Shown here in pieces: positions 1 to 8,206 of a stretch of 64,000 nt of DNA. The DNA is taken from assembly GCF_035994185.1 (NCBI RefSeq), contig NZ_CP108538.1:3658001-3722000 (forward strand), given 5' to 3'. Under the pieces are notes generated by a model. The model searched no databases, was not told the DNA's origin, and was given only the letters and a program-made list of their open reading frames with translations. Each line of letters opens with the position of its first letter. Within the stretch, counting starts at the first letter, position 1. This stretch comes from Streptomyces sp. NBC_01217 (lineage in GTDB: Bacteria; Actinomycetota; Actinomycetes; Streptomycetales; Streptomycetaceae). The position numbers and the translations under genes are program-made.

Positions 1-31
1 CGTCATACGCGGACACCGGTGCAGAACTCAT
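1..31 (-). CDS. Possible 5' end of a gene leaving the left edge (partial)
   Basis: An ATG at 31 reading leftward would encode MSSAPVSAYD before the window ends. A GAGG element lies about 8 nt upstream of this ATG on the minus strand. Ten codons are too few to assign a family, so this is only a candidate start. Confidence 0.3.
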   Translation of the reverse strand, partial: MSSAPVSAYD

Positions 32-159
32 CCCAGAAGCCTCTTTCCGACTCTCCGACCCAGTTGCGATACGTCAAGGATGCGGCAATTGACTCAGAAG
101 TCGGAATCGTTTCGCTGCTTTCCGGACGGAAGCGACCGGCATCACAGCCCGCACACACG

Positions 160-198
160 ACGGCGCCCGGCCCCCTGTCTCGGGGTGCCGGGCGCCGT
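160..198 (-). terminator. Hairpin terminator after the SUKH-4 fusion gene
   Basis: Perfect 11-bp arms (160-170 and 188-198, ACGGCGCCCGG and its complement) can extend inward with CCCC/GGGG pairs. The hairpin lies 18 nt beyond the stop codon of the leftward gene. There is no clear T-run, as is common for Streptomyces terminators. Confidence 0.7.
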
Positions 199-215
199 AC
201 GCGGAGCCTGCCGGG

Positions 216-2567
216 TCAGATCAGCCCGTCCCACATCTGCTCAAGGAGTACGGACCACCAGCTCTCCGGCGACGCCAGCGCCGCCGGGTCCAGCGCCACC
301 AGCTGGGCCTGGAAATCGACCGTCCAGCGGCCCGCCTGCTCCGGGTTGAGCCCGAAGCGCAGCCGCCACATCCGGCCGAGCAGCGCCATCGAGCGCTGGA
401 ACTCCGGCAGCCCGGTGTTCACGAACTGCGGCGCCACCGGATGACTGTGCCCGCCCGCAGGGGAACCTGCCTCGACCGGTACGGCCACGATGTTCGCCGT
501 GCCGTACTGGACACAGATCGCCCGCCCGAAGTCGGACCCCATGACGAGGTACGACCCCGCGTCGGGTGCGGCCTGCACCTGCCGCTGCGCGGCCAGCTCG
601 GCCAGCGTCGGCACCACCGGCTGACCCGGCTGCGCCCAGAAGAACGGCCCGAAGTCGGCGGGCAGCCCCGCCCACACCAGCGTCCGTGCCACCGCCTCGG
701 GCACACCCTGGCGGGACACCGCGCGCTGGTCGAAGCGCAGGACGCCCTGCGGCCCGAAGGTGTGCAGCATCTCCTCGGCGATGGCCTCCGGCGGCACCGG
801 CGGCGCGGGCGGCATCTGCGGCAGCGGCGCCCGCACCGGCGCCGGACGCGCAGGGCCGTCCGCCACCTGGTGCAGCTCGCCCTGATGGGTGAGCAGATGC
901 TGCATGCCCTGCTGGCGGCTGGCGTGATCGGTGCCGTACGGGGCGACGCTGGTGATCCGTACCTGCGGCCAGGTCTCGCGGATCATCCGCGCGCAGTAGC
1001 CACCGGGCAGCTCGCACGACTCCAGCTCGGTGTGCAGCTCGATGACCTGCTGCGGCGGCACGTTCATGGCCCGCAGCTCGTGCAGCATCTGCCACTCGGG
1101 GTGCGGGGTGCCGGGCGCCGAGCGGCGGATCAGCTGCTGCTCGCTGCCGTCGGGCGCGCGGTAGCGCAGCACGGCCTGGTAGCCGGGCCCGACGGTCGGC
1201 TGACCGGCCGGCGCCTGCGGATATCCGTACGCCGGGGAAGGCGGGGGCGGCGGGGTGTGCGGATTCGGCGGTACGGGGCCGGGGGCACCCCTCTGCGGCA
1301 TTCCGGGCGGACCGGGCGGACCGGGCGGCTGCGGCGCCGACGGCCCGACCTGGCCGGGGCCCGCGAGCATCGTCGCGGCGTGGTGGACCCCGCCACCGGG
1401 CGGACCGGGAGGCGCCGGGGGCTGGGGCGCGCCAGGGGCTCCGGGCGGGCCCGGAGGCGCGGGCGGCTGGGGCGCGCCAGGGCCGCCCGGGCCCGGATCG
1501 GCGAGCATCGTCGCGGCGTGGTGCACACCACCACCGGGAGGTCCGGGCGGACCGGGAGGCGCGGGCGGCTGGGGTGCGGCAGGGACTCCGGGCGGGCCCT
1601 GCTGGGGGACGAGCTGCGTCGGCAGGTATCCGCCCGCCGGGGCGCCGGGCGCACCCGGTCCCGAGGGCGGCGGCACGGGCGCGCCCGGCCTGGCTCCCGG
1701 AGTGCCGGGGGCACCGGGCGGCGGCGGAGTGGTCTGGCCGCCCCCGCGCGCACCGCGCGGCGGCACGACGGCCTTGCTGGTGGCCGCGTCCGCTATGTCA
1801 CCGGCGCCGGGACCGGGAGCACCCGGAGCATTCGGGGCGCCCGGTGCGGGTGTTCCCGGTGCGGGTGTTCCCTGTCCGGGGACGATCGCCGTCCGGGGCA
1901 GCCGGCTGCCGCCGGACATCAGGGCGGTCGGCGCATCGGCCGGTACCGCCGGCGGCGGGGTGCCGTCGTCGTCGGTGCCCGAGAGCGGCGGTGCGAACAC
2001 CGTGGCCGGCAGGGGCACCGCACCCTCGTCGGAGCCCGCGTTGGTGTCGGTCCCGGCCCAGGGGGTGGACCCGGCGGGCACGTTCGGCGGGGATGCCGGG
2101 ATGCCGTCGTTGGCGGTGGGCTCGTAGGCGACCGGTCCGCCCGCCGCACCCGCGGAGGGCCGAGGGGCGCCGTCCCGGTCCGCCCGGTGGTCCGGGATGC
2201 CCAGCTTGTCGGCCGCCTCCTGGAGCCACTGCGGGGGGCTCAGCAGGAAGGACGTCTGGTTCAGATCGATGCGCTGCGGCGGCTCCGGAGCGGCCGGTGC
2301 CGCGTCGAGCGCGCCGTACTCCTCCTCGTACCGCCGGATCACCTCGCCCACCGGCAGTCCGGGCCACAGGGTGGCCTCGCCGCTGTCCCTGGCGATCACC
2401 AGCCGCTGCCGGCCGCCGTCCGAGACCGGACCCTCGGCGCGGTCCTCGGCCCACACCACGAAGCCCAGCTCGAACTCCCGCACCCGCACCTCGCGGTGCT
2501 GGTACGCGGGCACATCACCGTTGATCCACTCGTCCGCGCGCTGCTGCGCCTGCGCAAAGGTCACCAT
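216..2567 (-). CDS. Imm35-like / deaminase / SUKH-4 multidomain protein
   Basis: A 783-residue protein. Residues 1 to about 90 resemble the YrhB/Imm35 immunity fold. About 130-465 is a Pro/Gly/Ala-rich, probably disordered linker. About 465-565 looks like a polymorphic-toxin nucleotide deaminase of the XOO_2897 type: it has an HPE motif (H489, E491) and a Cys pair (C518 and C525, in CELPGGYC) as likely zinc ligands. About 590-783 resembles SUKH-4, ending in WWSVLLEQMWDGLI. The ATG at 2567 was chosen because GGAGGGG lies 8 nt upstream; an overlapping GTG at 2576 is poorly spaced. The upstream SUKH-1 gene's TGA lies between the two candidate starts, so translation is probably coupled. No signal peptide is visible, so it is probably cytosolic. 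Domain names are from motif recognition, not a profile search. The linker carries repeated Thr-centred motifs. Confidence 0.8.
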   Translation of the reverse strand: MVTFAQAQQRADEWINGDVPAYQHREVRVREFELGFVVWAEDRAEGPVSDGGRQRLVIARDSGEATLWPGLPVGEVIRRYEEEYGALDAAPAAPEPPQRIDLNQTSFLLSPPQWLQEAADKLGIPDHRADRDGAPRPSAGAAGGPVAYEPTANDGIPASPPNVPAGSTPWAGTDTNAGSDEGAVPLPATVFAPPLSGTDDDGTPPPAVPADAPTALMSGGSRLPRTAIVPGQGTPAPGTPAPGAPNAPGAPGPGAGDIADAATSKAVVPPRGARGGGQTTPPPPGAPGTPGARPGAPVPPPSGPGAPGAPAGGYLPTQLVPQQGPPGVPAAPQPPAPPGPPGPPGGGVHHAATMLADPGPGGPGAPQPPAPPGPPGAPGAPQPPAPPGPPGGGVHHAATMLAGPGQVGPSAPQPPGPPGPPGMPQRGAPGPVPPNPHTPPPPPSPAYGYPQAPAGQPTVGPGYQAVLRYRAPDGSEQQLIRRSAPGTPHPEWQMLHELRAMNVPPQQVIELHTELESCELPGGYCARMIRETWPQVRITSVAPYGTDHASRQQGMQHLLTHQGELHQVADGPARPAPVRAPLPQMPPAPPVPPEAIAEEMLHTFGPQGVLRFDQRAVSRQGVPEAVARTLVWAGLPADFGPFFWAQPGQPVVPTLAELAAQRQVQAAPDAGSYLVMGSDFGRAICVQYGTANIVAVPVEAGSPAGGHSHPVAPQFVNTGLPEFQRSMALLGRMWRLRFGLNPEQAGRWTVDFQAQLVALDPAALASPESWWSVLLEQMWDGLI

Positions 2568-2572
2568 CGCGC

Positions 2573-3550
2573 TCACCCCTCCACCGGGACGGCCCGCGCG
2601 AAGCCGCCGTCCACCATCAGGTTCGCCACGGTCTCCAGCTCCGGCGGATTGCCCGCCAGCCGCTGCAGGAATGCGTCGAAGTCGCCGCCGCACGGCAGCA
2701 GCAGCCGGTCCACCCGCTCCTGCACGTCCCAGCCGTCCTGGTCGCGGGCGTCGTCGTACGCGCAGAACCAGACCGAGCCGACGCCGTTGCCCCTCACCTT
2801 CACCGCGAGGATGCCGCCCTGGACGAAGCCGACGCCCAGGTAGTCCTTGGTGAGGTGGTCCCGCAGGCATTTGTTGACGTACACCAGGTCGTTCACGGCG
2901 GCCTCCTCGCGCACCGTGAAGAACGGCTGGTCGACCAGGAGACCGAGCTCCGCGTCGAGCGCCGCGCCGACGGGGGCCGAGCCGCCCGCCGCCTTGAGGA
3001 AGGAGCGGTACGCACCGGGCAGCCGGTAGCCGAGGTCCTCCTCGACGCCCAGGATCTGCTGCTCGCTCACCGCCACGGCGCCCTTGGGCAGCCGGAAGTG
3101 CGCGGGCCGGGTCTCCTGCAGCGGCCGGGTGCCGCGCTTGTTCTGGTCGACCGCGGTGGCGGCGAGACCGCCGTGGTGCCTGAGCAGCGCCTTGACCTCG
3201 ACCGGGATCAGCTCCATGCGCCGGCCGCCGGGGACGTGGTGCCAGGTCCAGCCGTGCGGGGTGGCGACCGCGGGGATCGTGTCCCACAGCTCGTGGCCGC
3301 TCGCCGCCAGCGCCGCGTTGGCCGACACGTAGTCGGTGAGCCGCAGCTCGTCGACGCCGAAGCCCTGCGGGGGCTCGGCGATCTCCGCGGCGGCGCGCGC
3401 GTACGGCGCGAAGTCCGGGCTGCCGTTCTCGTCCATGCGCACACCTCTGGGGTGGCGGGACGCCCGGACCGGGTCCGGGAAATGCACGAGCTGCCCGGCG
3501 TAGGCCGCGTTCGGTGGCGCGGCTTGCTGCCCGAGCCGACCTGTCGTCAT
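2573..3550 (-). CDS. WHH-type nuclease-like domain fused to SMI1/KNR4 (SUKH-1)
   Basis: A 325-residue protein. Its C-terminal half (about 160-305, starting near VSEQQILGVEEDLGYRLP) has the SMI1/KNR4 (SUKH) pattern of an immunity or protein-binding domain. The N-terminal half (about 45-130) resembles WHH/HNH-superfamily toxin nucleases: PDFAPYA near 46, TPHGWTWHH ending at residue 105, then M-x-L-I-P and RHHGG at 124-128. The His usual after the V-P motif in WHH nucleases appears to be replaced (VEVK), so activity is uncertain. Start ATG 3550 has a G-rich site 8 nt upstream. It is the first gene of a leftward pair whose end overlaps the start region of the next gene. The fused layout would put an effector and an immunity-like domain in one chain; this is inference. 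Confidence 0.75.
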   Translation of the reverse strand: MTTGRLGQQAAPPNAAYAGQLVHFPDPVRASRHPRGVRMDENGSPDFAPYARAAAEIAEPPQGFGVDELRLTDYVSANAALAASGHELWDTIPAVATPHGWTWHHVPGGRRMELIPVEVKALLRHHGGLAATAVDQNKRGTRPLQETRPAHFRLPKGAVAVSEQQILGVEEDLGYRLPGAYRSFLKAAGGSAPVGAALDAELGLLVDQPFFTVREEAAVNDLVYVNKCLRDHLTKDYLGVGFVQGGILAVKVRGNGVGSVWFCAYDDARDQDGWDVQERVDRLLLPCGGDFDAFLQRLAGNPPELETVANLMVDGGFARAVPVEG

Positions 3551-3852
3551 GGCGGTTGCCCCCTGCTGCGTCCGACTGGTGAGGACCGGCCTGCCCAAGG
3601 GGACGGTCCGGGCACAGCCTATGCGGTGGCGCAAGGGCTGGTCCCACCCCTGGTACCCGTTGGTACGCCTCGTCACGAACCGTCACAGCGGCGTGACGGA
3701 CGAGCGACACTCCTGCCCCCGCCGCGCGACACGGAAGGGTGTTTGTCCGCCCCAGCTTCCCCACCAGCCCGGACATTTGGCAGGCTGTCACCGCAACTCG
3801 GGGGCGTGCACATCGCGCAGCTACCGCTGCGGGCACGGGAGGGAAAAGCACC
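3551..3852. promoter_or_regulatory. Divergent intergenic region with inverted repeat at 3680-3699
   Basis: About 300 bp separate the leftward SUKH-1 pair from the rightward deaminase/SUKH-3 pair, so both promoters should lie here. An inverted repeat, CCGTCAC (3680-3686), 6-nt spacer, GTGACGG (3693-3699), is a candidate operator. I see no convincing -35/-10 pair and no gene of its own. Confidence 0.45.
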
Positions 3853-4377
3853 ATGCACAGCGCACAAACAGTCACATCCGGCGATCCGCGCCTCAACTGG
3901 AGCAGCACCGGGAGCGGCCACACACCCCGTCTGCACCACCGCCGCGACGGCATCCTGCCCGCGGTGGCCGCGGCGCTGTCCGTACGCGGTGAGACGCTCA
4001 CCTGCACCGCGGGCAAGGGCGACCAGCCGCCCGTACTGCACCCGCTGGTCCAGGACTTCCTCGACACCCTCACCAGCGGCCAGCGCGAACGATTCACCGG
4101 CCGCTGCCCCGAGGCGATACTGCTCTCCCGGCAGCTCACCGCGACGGACGCCGGCCGCTCCAAGCGGGCCCAGCGCAAGCCGTTGACCAACGGCGAGGCC
4201 CGCCGCGCCCTGAAGCACTCGCGGCTCACCGCACGGCGCATCCGTGAGGACGGCGACCCGATGCACGGCAGTTACGCGCCGCCGTGCCGCTCCTGCGCGG
4301 CGATGCTCGCCCATTTCGGCGTGCGTCCCGTCGACCTCACCGCCACCGGGGCGGCGACCACCGCCGAGAAGGGCTGA
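3853..4377 (+). CDS. YwqJ-related putative deaminase
   Basis: A 174-residue protein with the core motifs of the YwqJ-like toxin deaminases: CPE at 85-87 (Cys zinc ligand and catalytic Glu) and PPCRSC at 143-148 (Cys145 and Cys148). Family members are predicted zinc-dependent nucleotide or nucleic-acid deaminases found in polymorphic toxins. The ATG at 3853 is preceded by GGAGGG about 9 nt upstream; a longer reading frame from 3739 lacks this. There is no signal peptide, export domain or long N-terminal repeat, unlike secreted YwqJ toxins. The SUKH-3 gene begins 11 nt downstream and is the expected partner. Target unknown. Confidence 0.8.
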   Translation: MHSAQTVTSGDPRLNWSSTGSGHTPRLHHRRDGILPAVAAALSVRGETLTCTAGKGDQPPVLHPLVQDFLDTLTSGQRERFTGRCPEAILLSRQLTATDAGRSKRAQRKPLTNGEARRALKHSRLTARRIREDGDPMHGSYAPPCRSCAAMLAHFGVRPVDLTATGAATTAEKG

Positions 4378-4387
4378 TCGCGCTCCG

Positions 4388-4921
4388 ATGCACGACAGAA
4401 CCGATCTACCCGAGCAGGCGGGCCCCGCGGACCGCGACCGCCATGCCACGACCCGTTTCCCCGTCGCCGTCGACGCCGCCCTGCGCGCCGCGGGCTGGCT
4501 GCCGGGCCGCTGGGACATCCGGCAGGCCGAGGGGTGGGCCGACGCGCTGCGCTCGCACGCCTCGCCCGCCGGCCATCAGCACGCGGTCTTCCCGGCGGCC
4601 GTGGAGGCATGGGCGGAGTTCGGCGGGCTGCACATCACCGCCTCCGCGCCGGGCCGGCAGATCGCACCGGCCGCGGTGCGGATCGATCCGCTGGGCGGGC
4701 TGCATCTCGCGCGCACGCTCGGCGACCTCGGCCGGGCGCTGGAGACCGAGGTCAGCCCGCTGGGCGAGGAGGGGGACGGGCAGGCGGTCCTCGCGATCGA
4801 CATACAGGGGCGGGTGTACAGCATCGATCACACCGGGGACTGGTACCTGGGCCAGGACATCGACCAGGCGCTGGCGACACTGATCGGCGGCATCCAGCCG
4901 GAGCGGCTCGTGTCGGGCTGA
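4388..4921 (+). CDS. SUKH-3 domain immunity-like protein
   Basis: A 177-residue protein matching the SUKH-3 pattern: a FPVAVDAALRAAGWLPGR start, AVEAWAEFGGLHI in the middle, and IDHTGDWYLGQDIDQALATLIGG near the C-terminus. SUKH proteins are known or predicted to neutralise nuclease and deaminase toxins by direct binding. It follows the YwqJ-like deaminase by about 10 nt and is almost certainly co-transcribed with it, so it is the likely cognate antidote. The chosen ATG gives a compact gene; an extended frame from 4244 only overlaps the deaminase. Confidence 0.78.
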   Translation: MHDRTDLPEQAGPADRDRHATTRFPVAVDAALRAAGWLPGRWDIRQAEGWADALRSHASPAGHQHAVFPAAVEAWAEFGGLHITASAPGRQIAPAAVRIDPLGGLHLARTLGDLGRALETEVSPLGEEGDGQAVLAIDIQGRVYSIDHTGDWYLGQDIDQALATLIGGIQPERLVSG

Positions 4922-4979
4922 GCGACCCGTTCCGGCCCGGGCCCGCCTCCCGGAACCGGCAACCCGTCCGGGCGCAGGA

Positions 4980-6296
4980 TCAGGCCGTCCCCTGGGCCGG
5001 CAGTACCGCCGACACCCGGAAACCCCCCGCATCCGTCGGACCGGAGACGAAGACGCCGCCCAGCCCCAGCACGCGCTCCCGCATGCCGACGAGCCCGTTG
5101 CCCCCGCTCGGCAGCCCCGCGTCCGCCGTGGTCGCGTCCGACGGGCCGTTCTCCACCTGCATCGCGACTTCCGAGCCCCGGTGCGCGAGCCGCACCCACG
5201 TCCGCGCGCCCGCCGCGTGCTTGTGCACGTTCGTCAGGGCCTCCTGCACCACCCGGTACGCGGTCTGCTCGACCTCGGGGGCGTACGGGCGGGCCTCGCC
5301 GTCCACCGAGAGTTCCACGGTCATGCCGGCCTCCCTGGACTCCCCGACCAGGATCTCCACCTCGTGCAGCCGGGGCCCGTCCTCCACAGCGGCGGCCGCG
5401 GCGGCGGCGGCCGCCTGGCCGACCGCGGCGAGCGGCACCTGCGCTGCGGACCGGACCGCCGCGGGCTCCCCGCTCCGCAGCACCCCGAGCATCTCGCGGA
5501 GTTCTGTCAGCGCCTGGCGCCCCATGTCGCCGACCAGGGCCGCGTTCCGTACCGCCTTCGCAGGGTCCTTCGGAGCGACGGCCTGGAGCGCGGCGGCGTG
5601 CACCACCATCAGGCTGACCCGGTGGGCGACCACGTCGTGCATCTCGCGGGCGATCCGGTGGCGCTCCTCCCTGCGCGCCCACTCGGCCCGCTCCTCGGCC
5701 CGGTCGGCGAGCAGCGACAGCTCCCGCTCCAGCGAGTCCGCCCGCTCCCGCAGGCTCTCCATCAGCCGCCGCCGGGCCCCTATGTAGAGGCCGAACAGCA
5801 CGGGCGGCGCGGTGAGCCCGAGCGACATGAAGAGGGAGAGCAGCGGTACGTACCAGTCGTCGCGTCCGAAGTCGGCCTGCGCCGAGACGCTCTGCCGCAG
5901 CCGTACGTACGTGACGATGAACGTCCCCGCGAAGGACATCCCCATCAGTACCGCGGTGATTCTTCGCGGCACATCGGAGGCGGCCAGCGTGTAGAGGCCG
6001 ACCAGTCCCATCAGGAAACCCATCTCGGCGGGCGTCGTCGCGATCGACACCAGCACCACGGCGATGGGCCAGCGCCGCCGTACCACCAGGACGGCCCCCG
6101 CGAGCAGTCCGAACACCACTCCGACCGGCACCGGCAGCCCGGTGTCCCCGGCGAACTCCACCCCTTCCAGTGCGCATTCCAGCGCCGACAGGAGCGCGAG
6201 CCCCACGTCCAGGGCGACACCGCGCCGCCGTTCCCACCACCAATAGCCGCGGGTGGTCGTACCCGCGGCTTCCCGGTATGCCCCCGTTGTGGTCAT
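4980..6296 (-). CDS. Orphan DesK/NarL-type sensor histidine kinase
   Basis: A 438-residue membrane kinase. The first about 175 residues contain several hydrophobic segments. A coiled stretch (about 180-210) follows, then the HisKA_3 dimerisation box with phospho-acceptor His220 (REMHDVVAHR), and a HATPase domain with N-box QEALTNVHKHA and G-box GNGLVGMRER. In this family the kinase autophosphorylates and passes phosphate to a LuxR-type regulator. None is adjacent: tRNA-Gln lies upstream and the SUKH-3 gene converges from the other side. The orphan LuxR regulators at 17.3 and 24.3 kb are possible but unproven partners. Signal unknown. Confidence 0.85.
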   Translation of the reverse strand: MTTTGAYREAAGTTTRGYWWWERRRGVALDVGLALLSALECALEGVEFAGDTGLPVPVGVVFGLLAGAVLVVRRRWPIAVVLVSIATTPAEMGFLMGLVGLYTLAASDVPRRITAVLMGMSFAGTFIVTYVRLRQSVSAQADFGRDDWYVPLLSLFMSLGLTAPPVLFGLYIGARRRLMESLRERADSLERELSLLADRAEERAEWARREERHRIAREMHDVVAHRVSLMVVHAAALQAVAPKDPAKAVRNAALVGDMGRQALTELREMLGVLRSGEPAAVRSAAQVPLAAVGQAAAAAAAAAVEDGPRLHEVEILVGESREAGMTVELSVDGEARPYAPEVEQTAYRVVQEALTNVHKHAAGARTWVRLAHRGSEVAMQVENGPSDATTADAGLPSGGNGLVGMRERVLGLGGVFVSGPTDAGGFRVSAVLPAQGTA

Positions 6297-6457
6297 GCCG
6301 TCCAGCCTACGGGCGGGCGCACCTCATTTTCGGGCGACCCGGACAGCGGGCGCGGATCGGTGCACCGTGACCCGTCGCGTCCGGGGCCGGTGGTACGGCA
6401 TAGTGTTGTCTGCCCGGTCGACGACCTGACGGTATGTCCAGTCGATCGGCTTTGCTG

Positions 6458-6528
6458 TCCCCTGTGGTGTAACGGCAGCACAGTGGCTTTTGGTGCCATT
6501 TGTCCGGGTTCGAATCCTGGCAGGGGAG
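6458..6528 (+). tRNA. tRNA-Gln (anticodon TTG)
   Basis: The acceptor stem is TCCCCTG (6458-6464) pairing with CAGGGGA (6521-6527), with discriminator G6528. The anticodon stem GTGGC/GCCAT encloses TTTTGGT, giving anticodon TTG (reads CAA). The T-arm is CCGGG-TTCGAAT-CCTGG. CCA is not encoded. Confidence 0.95.
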
Positions 6529-6537
6529 CTTCTGCGA

Positions 6538-6568
6538 GCGGGCCCCGACCAGTGCGGTCGGGGCCCGC
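6538..6568 (+). terminator. Strong hairpin after tRNA-Gln
   Basis: Perfect 13-bp arms (6538-6550 and 6556-6568, GCGGGCCCCGACC and its complement) around a 5-nt loop, ten bases past the tRNA. It probably ends the tRNA transcript and separates it from glmU. Confidence 0.8.
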
Positions 6569-6637
6569 GCCCATGTCGGTCCAGAAGCGCCCCGGTATCC
6601 TTCGGGTGTCCACCACCCGAAGCCGAAGGGCATTTCT

Positions 6638-8086
6638 GTGAGCTCCGAACGCCCGGCAGCCGTCGTCGTCCTCGCAGCGGGTGAGGGCACCCGCATGAAG
6701 TCGAAGACTCCCAAGGTTCTGCACGAGATCTCCGGGCGCTCGCTCGTCGGACATGTCGTCGCCGCCTCCCGCGAACTGGACCCAGAGCACCTCGTCGTGG
6801 TCGTCGGCCACGCGAGCGAGCAGGTCAGCGCGCATCTCACCGCCGTCGACGACCGGCTGCGGACCGCCTACCAGGCCGAGCAGAAGGGCACCGGAAACGC
6901 GGTACGCGTCGGACTCGACGAGCTCGGCGGGACCGTCGAGGGCACCGTGATCGTCGTCTGCGGCGACACCCCGCTGCTCTCCGGCGAGACCCTCACCGCG
7001 CTCGCCGCCACCCACACGGCCGACGCCAACGCCGTGACCGTGCTGACCGCCGAGGTCCCGGACTCCACCGGCTACGGCCGGATCGTCCGGGACGCCGCCA
7101 GCGGCGCGGTCACCGAGATCGTCGAGCACAAGGACGCCACCGACGCCCAGCGCGCGATCCGGGAGATCAACTCCGGGGTCTTCGCCTTCGACGGCCGGCT
7201 GCTCGCGGAGGCCCTCGGCAAGGTCCGTACCGACAACAGCCAGGGCGAGGAGTACCTCACCGATGTGCTCTCCATCCTGCGCGAGGCCGGGCACCGGGTC
7301 GGCGCCTCGGTCGCGGGCGACCACCGCGAGATCCTCGGCATCAACAACCGCCTCCAGCTCGCCGAGGCCCGGCGCCTGCTGAACCAGCGGCTGCTGGAGC
7401 GGGCCATGCTGGCCGGTGTGACCGTCGTCGACCCGGCGTCCACGCTGATCGACGCCACCGTCACCTACGAGCGCGACGCGATCGTGCACCCCGGCACCCA
7501 GCTGCTCGGCACCACGCACCTCGGCGAGGACGCCGAGGTCGGCCCCAACTCCCGGCTCACGGACACCGTCGTCCACGCGGGCGCCCACGTGGACAACACG
7601 GTCGCGGACCGGGCCGAGGTCGGCGAGGGCGCGAGCGTCGGCCCGTTCGCCTATCTGCGGCCCGGCACGAAGCTCGGCCCGAAGGCCAAGGCCGGTACGT
7701 ACGTGGAGATGAAGAACGCCACGATCGGTGAGGGCACCAAGGTCCCGCACCTGAGCTACGTCGGCGACGCGACGATCGGCGATCACACCAACATCGGTGC
7801 CGCCAGCGTCTTCGTGAACTACGACGGTGTGGCCAAGCACCACACGACGATCGGCTCCCACTGCCGCACCGGCTCGGACAATATGTTTGTGGCTCCCGTC
7901 ACGATCGGGGACGGCGTCTACACAGCGGCCGGCTCGGTCATCACCAAGGACGTACCGCCCGGTTCGCTGGCCGTCGCCCGCGGCCAGCAAAGGAATATCG
8001 AGGGCTGGGTGGCACGCAAGCGTCCGGGAAGCGCCGCCGCGCAGGCGGCTCAGGCCGCCGTCCCGGAGCACGACGACGAAAGCTGA
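6638..8086 (+). CDS. glmU: Bifunctional GlmU (UDP-GlcNAc synthesis)
   Basis: A 482-residue enzyme that acetylates glucosamine-1-P and then uridylates it to UDP-GlcNAc, the cytosolic precursor of peptidoglycan. The N-terminal pyrophosphorylase has the nucleotide loop LAAGEGTRMK (12-21). The C-terminal half is a left-handed beta-helix acetyltransferase with hexapeptide repeats; the acetyl-CoA region includes KVPHLSYVGDATIG and NYDGVAKHHT. The start is GTG 6638, with GAAGGG about 7 nt upstream; a longer frame would run into the tRNA. Length is normal for actinobacteria. prs follows after about 120 bp. Confidence 0.97.
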   Translation: MSSERPAAVVVLAAGEGTRMKSKTPKVLHEISGRSLVGHVVAASRELDPEHLVVVVGHASEQVSAHLTAVDDRLRTAYQAEQKGTGNAVRVGLDELGGTVEGTVIVVCGDTPLLSGETLTALAATHTADANAVTVLTAEVPDSTGYGRIVRDAASGAVTEIVEHKDATDAQRAIREINSGVFAFDGRLLAEALGKVRTDNSQGEEYLTDVLSILREAGHRVGASVAGDHREILGINNRLQLAEARRLLNQRLLERAMLAGVTVVDPASTLIDATVTYERDAIVHPGTQLLGTTHLGEDAEVGPNSRLTDTVVHAGAHVDNTVADRAEVGEGASVGPFAYLRPGTKLGPKAKAGTYVEMKNATIGEGTKVPHLSYVGDATIGDHTNIGAASVFVNYDGVAKHHTTIGSHCRTGSDNMFVAPVTIGDGVYTAAGSVITKDVPPGSLAVARGQQRNIEGWVARKRPGSAAAQAAQAAVPEHDDES

Positions 8087-8206
8087 CCGGAAACAGGTGC
8101 GCCGCGCACGGCGTACCGTGATAGATGCTCACCCCATTTCGGCTGGCTCGTTGCACATCGGGACACATGCGTGCAGCGCCAGGAACACGTCTGAGGAGAC
8201 TGTGCT

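Noticed and set aside
1250..1900. CRISPR-like or minisatellite repeats
   Set aside because: The regular GGX/CCG pattern encodes a Pro/Gly linker in one frame and has no spacers.
216..4241. A 1341-codon open frame on the minus strand spanning the entire left locus
   Set aside because: Beyond 2567 it is a shadow of the SUKH-1 gene and the divergent genes; domain and ribosome-site evidence support separate genes.
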